Assembly: GCA_021404565.1 (NCBI GenBank)
Contig: JAAWWF010000016.1
Location: forward strand, 434,001 to 498,000
DNA length: 64,000 nt
From: Roseivirga sp.
GTDB taxonomy: Bacteria > Bacteroidota > Bacteroidia > Cytophagales > Cyclobacteriaceae
Direction: 5' to 3'
The position numbers were made by a program, and so were the translations under genes. This document shows, piece by piece, positions 61,164-64,000 of this stretch. A model generated the notes under the pieces. It saw only the letters and a program-made list of their open reading frames with translations, had not been told where the DNA came from and did no database searches. Within the stretch, counting starts at the first letter, position 1, and the number at the start of each line of letters is the position of its first letter.

Positions 61164-63686
61164 TTAGTGCCTCAGGTTGCTTTCTCTCATTCCTCTGCGA
61201 TCAAACTCTGCTTTCGCGTCATCAAGAAATTTGACAAAGCTCTCAACGCTGGCATCATAAGATTTGGGCTTGATCAATGGTCTCTCAAGATTATCAAGCA
61301 GTACATAGTAGGGCTGTGCATTGCCCTCGAATCTGTCTAACTGAAAATCGAAGTTTTGCTTACCAATCGTTTTTTTCACCTTGCCATCATAGTCAGAAGT
61401 ATACCATTCTGACTCTGGCAATGTTGTCTTCTCATCTACATAAAGTGCCACTACCACAAAGTTATTTTGCAATCTTCGAAGCACTTCCTCATCAGACCAA
61501 ACGTACTGTTCCATTTTGCGACAGTTCACACAACCATGTCCGGTAAAGTCAATGAATAAAGGTTTGTTTACTTGTTTGGCAAATGCTATGGCCTGGTCAT
61601 AATCGAAAAACCCTTTGAGGTCATGCGGTAGTTCTAACAGATCGGCATATTTCACATCTCCATCAAATCCCTCAGGCCTTACTTCTCTTACCGCAATAGC
61701 CTCCTTCAAACCCAGTGCTTCCTGAAACGAGAAATCTGTGCTCTTATCGGGTGGCAGGTATCCGGCCAGACCGTTTAAAGGCGCCTCTCTGAAACCCTGG
61801 AAAAGATATACTGAAAAGGCCAGAGAAAGCACTGCTGCTCCGATCGCTATGGGTTTAAGCTTCCCTCCTTTACTATCATGGGGGAATCGAATGACTCCTA
61901 AAAGATATAACCCCAGCAGTATTGCGATGACGAACCAGATGGCAATGTAGATTTCCCGATCCAACAGCCCCCAATGGTAAGCCTGATCAGCCACACTTAG
62001 GAATTTAAAACCCAGTGCTAGTTCAATGAAACCCAGCACTACTTTCACCGAGTTTAACCAACCACCTGATTTAGGCAAATCTTTGAGCATTCCCGGGAAG
62101 ATGGCAAAAAGGGTAAACGGAATGGCAAAAGCGGAGGAAAAGCCCAACATGCCTACCACAGGTTTCATCACCTGGCCCTGAAAGGACTGGATGAGCACTG
62201 TCCCAACAATAGGGCCGGTACAGGAGAAAGAAACCAGCACCAGTGTAAAGGCCATAAAGAATACCCCTAAAAAGCCTCCTTTTTCCACCTTCTTATCCAT
62301 TCGGTTAACAAAACCGGTCGGGATGTTAATTTCAAAATAGCCAAAGAAAGAAATGGCAAAAATGACGAAAACGGCAAAGAAGATAATGTTAGCAACTGCT
62401 CCGGTTGCCAGATCGTTTGCCAACCCAACCCCGAAGAAGCTGGTAAAAACCAAACCGACCAGAATGTAGATGCCTATAATGGACAATCCGTAGCTTATGG
62501 CCTTGACCCTGGCCTGTGTTTTTGTTTGTGAACTATTCGTGAAAAATGCCACCGTCATAGGAATCATAGGAAACACACAAGGTGTAAGCAAGGCGGCCAA
62601 TCCGAAAACAAAGGCGGCCAAAAAGAAGCCCCAAAGCGAACCTCCGTCTTCTTGTTGCAGCAGTTCGCTATAGTCTTCCTGAGAAGCTTTTACGGTTTCT
62701 CCGGTTACCTTAAGAAAGGAAATGTCGAAATCCTGCTCGCCAAGGATGCAGACCCTGGTAATATCGCTGCAGGTCTGAAAGTCGAGGGAACCACTTATTT
62801 TATAATCACTATCGAGTATACGTACCTTCTGTCGAAACTCTGCTTCCTTACTGAAATAGGTCACATCGCTCTGGAAAGTCTCATCAAATTTCTCTTTCGG
62901 CTCAACGGGAATCAGCCCACCAATGGCTTCAAAGGTACCGTTCTGTTCAAAAGTTATTTCCGTGGCGATCGGACCGGCATCTTCGGCTACGTCACTGGAA
63001 TACATATACCAGTTTTCGTCAATCTCCGCCTTGAAAATCAGCTCAACTTCGTCTCCGGTTTGCAGCTCTTTATTACTGGCGTCAAAGGTCCAGGAGGTCG
63101 TTTTCTTTAGTTGACCCGGGCTTCCCAACAGGCTACCAGAAGGCCTGGCACTCACAATGCTCTGAGGGGCTTCATCAGTAGTAGTGGTAGGCACTTCCTG
63201 AGAAGAGCCAGAAGCTACCTTGATAAAGTCAATATCAAACTCTTCATCACCCGGAATGCATTGCCCATCCACATCCGTGCAGGTCTGAAAATCGAGTATT
63301 CCTATGATTTTGAGATTAGCCGAGAGTACTTTAATTTTTTGCCTGAACTCACCCTCTTTTTCGAAATAAGTGACATCTGCTTCCCAGATATCATCATATT
63401 TCTTCTTTGGATCTACGGGAATCAGATCTCCGATTACTTCAAAGCTTCCGTTGTTTTCAAATGAAATCTCTGTGGGAAGCGGACCGATATCTTCGGCCAG
63501 GTCGCTGGAGTAGATATACCATTTGTCAATTACCTTAACCTTAAAGATCAGATCAATCTCATCACCGATCTTCACCTCTTTTGCTGAGGCATCGAAGGTC
63601 CAACTGGTGGTTTTTCTTATTTGGGCGAAGGCAGTTATTGAAAATAAAAAGGCTGCCAGGAGCAAAATGCTCTTCCTCATAGTCAT
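61164..63686 (-). CDS. dsbD: Thiol:disulfide interchange protein DsbD with duplicated N-terminal domain
   Basis: The 840-residue protein has a signal peptide (cut near ITAFAQ) and two tandem DsbD-alpha-like domains (about 22-158 and 193-330). A polytopic domain (about 350-650) carries the two membrane cysteines in LTPCVFPMIP and SFSCTGPIVG. The C-terminal thioredoxin-like domain has the C-x-x-C site GHGCVNCRKM. It should pass electrons from the cytoplasm to periplasmic thiols. Such transfer helps cytochrome c maturation and copper handling. It precedes copA by 33 bp. The doubling of the first domain is unusual. Confidence 0.9.
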   Translation of the reverse strand: MTMRKSILLLAAFLFSITAFAQIRKTTSWTFDASAKEVKIGDEIDLIFKVKVIDKWYIYSSDLAEDIGPLPTEISFENNGSFEVIGDLIPVDPKKKYDDIWEADVTYFEKEGEFRQKIKVLSANLKIIGILDFQTCTDVDGQCIPGDEEFDIDFIKVASGSSQEVPTTTTDEAPQSIVSARPSGSLLGSPGQLKKTTSWTFDASNKELQTGDEVELIFKAEIDENWYMYSSDVAEDAGPIATEITFEQNGTFEAIGGLIPVEPKEKFDETFQSDVTYFSKEAEFRQKVRILDSDYKISGSLDFQTCSDITRVCILGEQDFDISFLKVTGETVKASQEDYSELLQQEDGGSLWGFFLAAFVFGLAALLTPCVFPMIPMTVAFFTNSSQTKTQARVKAISYGLSIIGIYILVGLVFTSFFGVGLANDLATGAVANIIFFAVFVIFAISFFGYFEINIPTGFVNRMDKKVEKGGFLGVFFMAFTLVLVSFSCTGPIVGTVLIQSFQGQVMKPVVGMLGFSSAFAIPFTLFAIFPGMLKDLPKSGGWLNSVKVVLGFIELALGFKFLSVADQAYHWGLLDREIYIAIWFVIAILLGLYLLGVIRFPHDSKGGKLKPIAIGAAVLSLAFSVYLFQGFREAPLNGLAGYLPPDKSTDFSFQEALGLKEAIAVREVRPEGFDGDVKYADLLELPHDLKGFFDYDQAIAFAKQVNKPLFIDFTGHGCVNCRKMEQYVWSDEEVLRRLQNNFVVVALYVDEKTTLPESEWYTSDYDGKVKKTIGKQNFDFQLDRFEGNAQPYYVLLDNLERPLIKPKSYDASVESFVKFLDDAKAEFDRRGMRESNLRH
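62680..63625 (-). repeat. Tandem duplication of the DsbD N-terminal domain coding region
   Basis: Protein segments starting KTTSWTFDASAKEVKIGDE and KTTSWTFDASNKELQTGDE are parallel through YSSDLAED/YSSDVAED, VTYFEKEGEFRQK/VTYFSKEAEFRQK and LDFQTCTDV/LDFQTCSDI. The copies differ at many positions, so the duplication is old, and it stays in frame. The first copy has the pair C-T-D-V-D-G-Q-C; the second has C-S-D-I-T-R-V-C. Confidence 0.85.
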
Positions 63687-63700
63687 CTTGTTATAGTGAT

Positions 63701-63720
63701 GTGAACGTATTCCCGTTCAC
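63701..63720 (-). promoter_or_regulatory. Inverted repeat upstream of dsbD-copA
   Basis: GTGAACG-TATTCC-CGTTCAC has perfect 7-bp arms centred about 25 bp before the dsbD ATG at 63686. It is a candidate operator for a copper or redox regulator. The hairpin could also sit in the mRNA leader. Confidence 0.45.
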
Positions 63721-63821
63721 TAAGATTCAATACTGAAGTATGGCAAATGACCCTACCCCCTTATATCGTCTAAAAGACTCTTTGGTCCTTACAGTGTATA
63801 AAGGTACTTCAGTCAATCAAC

Positions 63822-63855
63822 GAAATGGTACGGGAACGCGTACCCGAACCATTTC
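63822..63855. repeat. 34-bp near-perfect palindrome between dsbD and the M20 peptidase gene
   Basis: Arms 63822-63838 and 63839-63855 match at 15 of 17 positions around an ACGCGT core. It begins 11 bp after the M20 peptidase stop codon. It has no loop and no clear T-run, so it is not a normal terminator, although it could end that transcript. Confidence 0.55.
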
Positions 63856-63865
63856 ATACCACCCA

Positions 63866-64000
63866 TTAGCTGAGTTCAGCAAAATTCTGATAGAACAAAG
63901 GAATCGTTTCTATCCCTTTGAAATAGTTAAACACCCCATAATGCTCATTGGGAGAATGAATTGCATCTGAATCAAGACCAAATCCCATAAGCACAGTTTT
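63866..64000 (-). CDS. M20-family dipeptidase/metallopeptidase, C-terminal end
   Basis: The final 44 codons of a minus-strand gene enter at the right edge and stop at TAA 63866. The tail reads VLMGFGLDSDAIHSPNEHYG and then FNYFKGIETIPLFYQNF. The DAIHSPNEH phrase is typical of the C terminus of M20/M28-type zinc dipeptidases, where the histidine is near the metal site. The rest lies beyond the window. Confidence 0.8.
   Translation of the reverse strand, partial: KTVLMGFGLDSDAIHSPNEHYGVFNYFKGIETIPLFYQNFAELS

Noticed and set aside
62680-63625. Assembly artefact behind the DsbD duplication
   Set aside because: The two copies differ at many residues, which a mis-assembled identical repeat would not.
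63740-63970. 76-codon plus-strand frame at the right edge
   Set aside because: It runs opposite the clear C-terminal end of the M20 peptidase and through the palindrome.

Overview
The window looks like a chromosomal segment of a marine-type, carotenoid-producing member of the Bacteroidota, most likely order Cytophagales. The sequence-level reasons are TAnnTTTG-type -7 promoter elements, a type IX secretion C-terminal domain, a TonB receptor with a carboxypeptidase-like N-terminal domain, an ECF sigma/FecR/STN operon, a MurF-Alr fusion and typical Bacteroidota FtsX-type permeases. No rRNA, tRNA, CRISPR array, prophage or complete insertion sequence was recognised.

Layout. 0-6 kb: a carotenoid cluster. 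The tail of crtZ is followed by a CarH-like MerR/B12 photoreceptor-type regulator, a regulatory gap with repeated TTTGTTTAA elements, an ECF sigma factor, crtI, crtB, ispH and crtW. The gene set points to keto/hydroxy carotenoids such as astaxanthin; lycopene cyclase is not in view. 6-14 kb: an FKBP lipoprotein, a decayed small gene, an ABC exporter of the MacB/FtsX type, ppk1 and, tail to tail with it, an HD-domain protein fused to a Pycsar-type membrane domain. 14-24 kb: a secreted propeller-like protein, a giant metallophosphoesterase/outer-membrane-barrel fusion, a six-PAS histidine kinase divergent from a LytTR response regulator, and a propeller-like lipoprotein. 24-30 kb: cytochrome c, lysA, a secreted acidic T9SS cargo divergent from an overlapping histidine kinase/OmpR regulator pair, and an orphan HisA-like protein. 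30-40 kb: TonB receptor, small secreted protein, csaA-like/murF-alr, a previously overlooked 53-codon gene, an HTTM membrane protein and feoAB. 40-47 kb: STN/FecR/ECF operon, MutS-like membrane ATPase, purK-purE and a VOC protein. 47-64 kb: AsmA-like, PepSY, transglutaminase-like, OmpA/PD40, patatin-barrel, M23 peptidase, copA and dsbD, ending in the 3' end of an M20 peptidase.

How it works together. The 5' cluster makes isoprenoid precursor (IspH), phytoene (CrtB), desaturated carotene (CrtI) and ring modifications (CrtW, CrtZ), and probably switches with light through the B12 regulator and the sigma factor. Much of the rest concerns the envelope: outer-membrane barrels, lipoproteins, murein precursor synthesis (LysA, MurF-Alr), murein hydrolysis (M23), surface signalling (STN/FecR/sigma) and metals (FeoAB, CopA with DsbD). 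The most notable new signals are a helically phased GTTAA array in front of the histidine kinase/OmpR operon that recurs before a transglutaminase-like gene, the small gene ending in a Cys-Gly-Gly tail beside an HTTM protein, the HD-Pycsar fusion beside ppk1, and a HisA paralogue lacking the catalytic aspartate.
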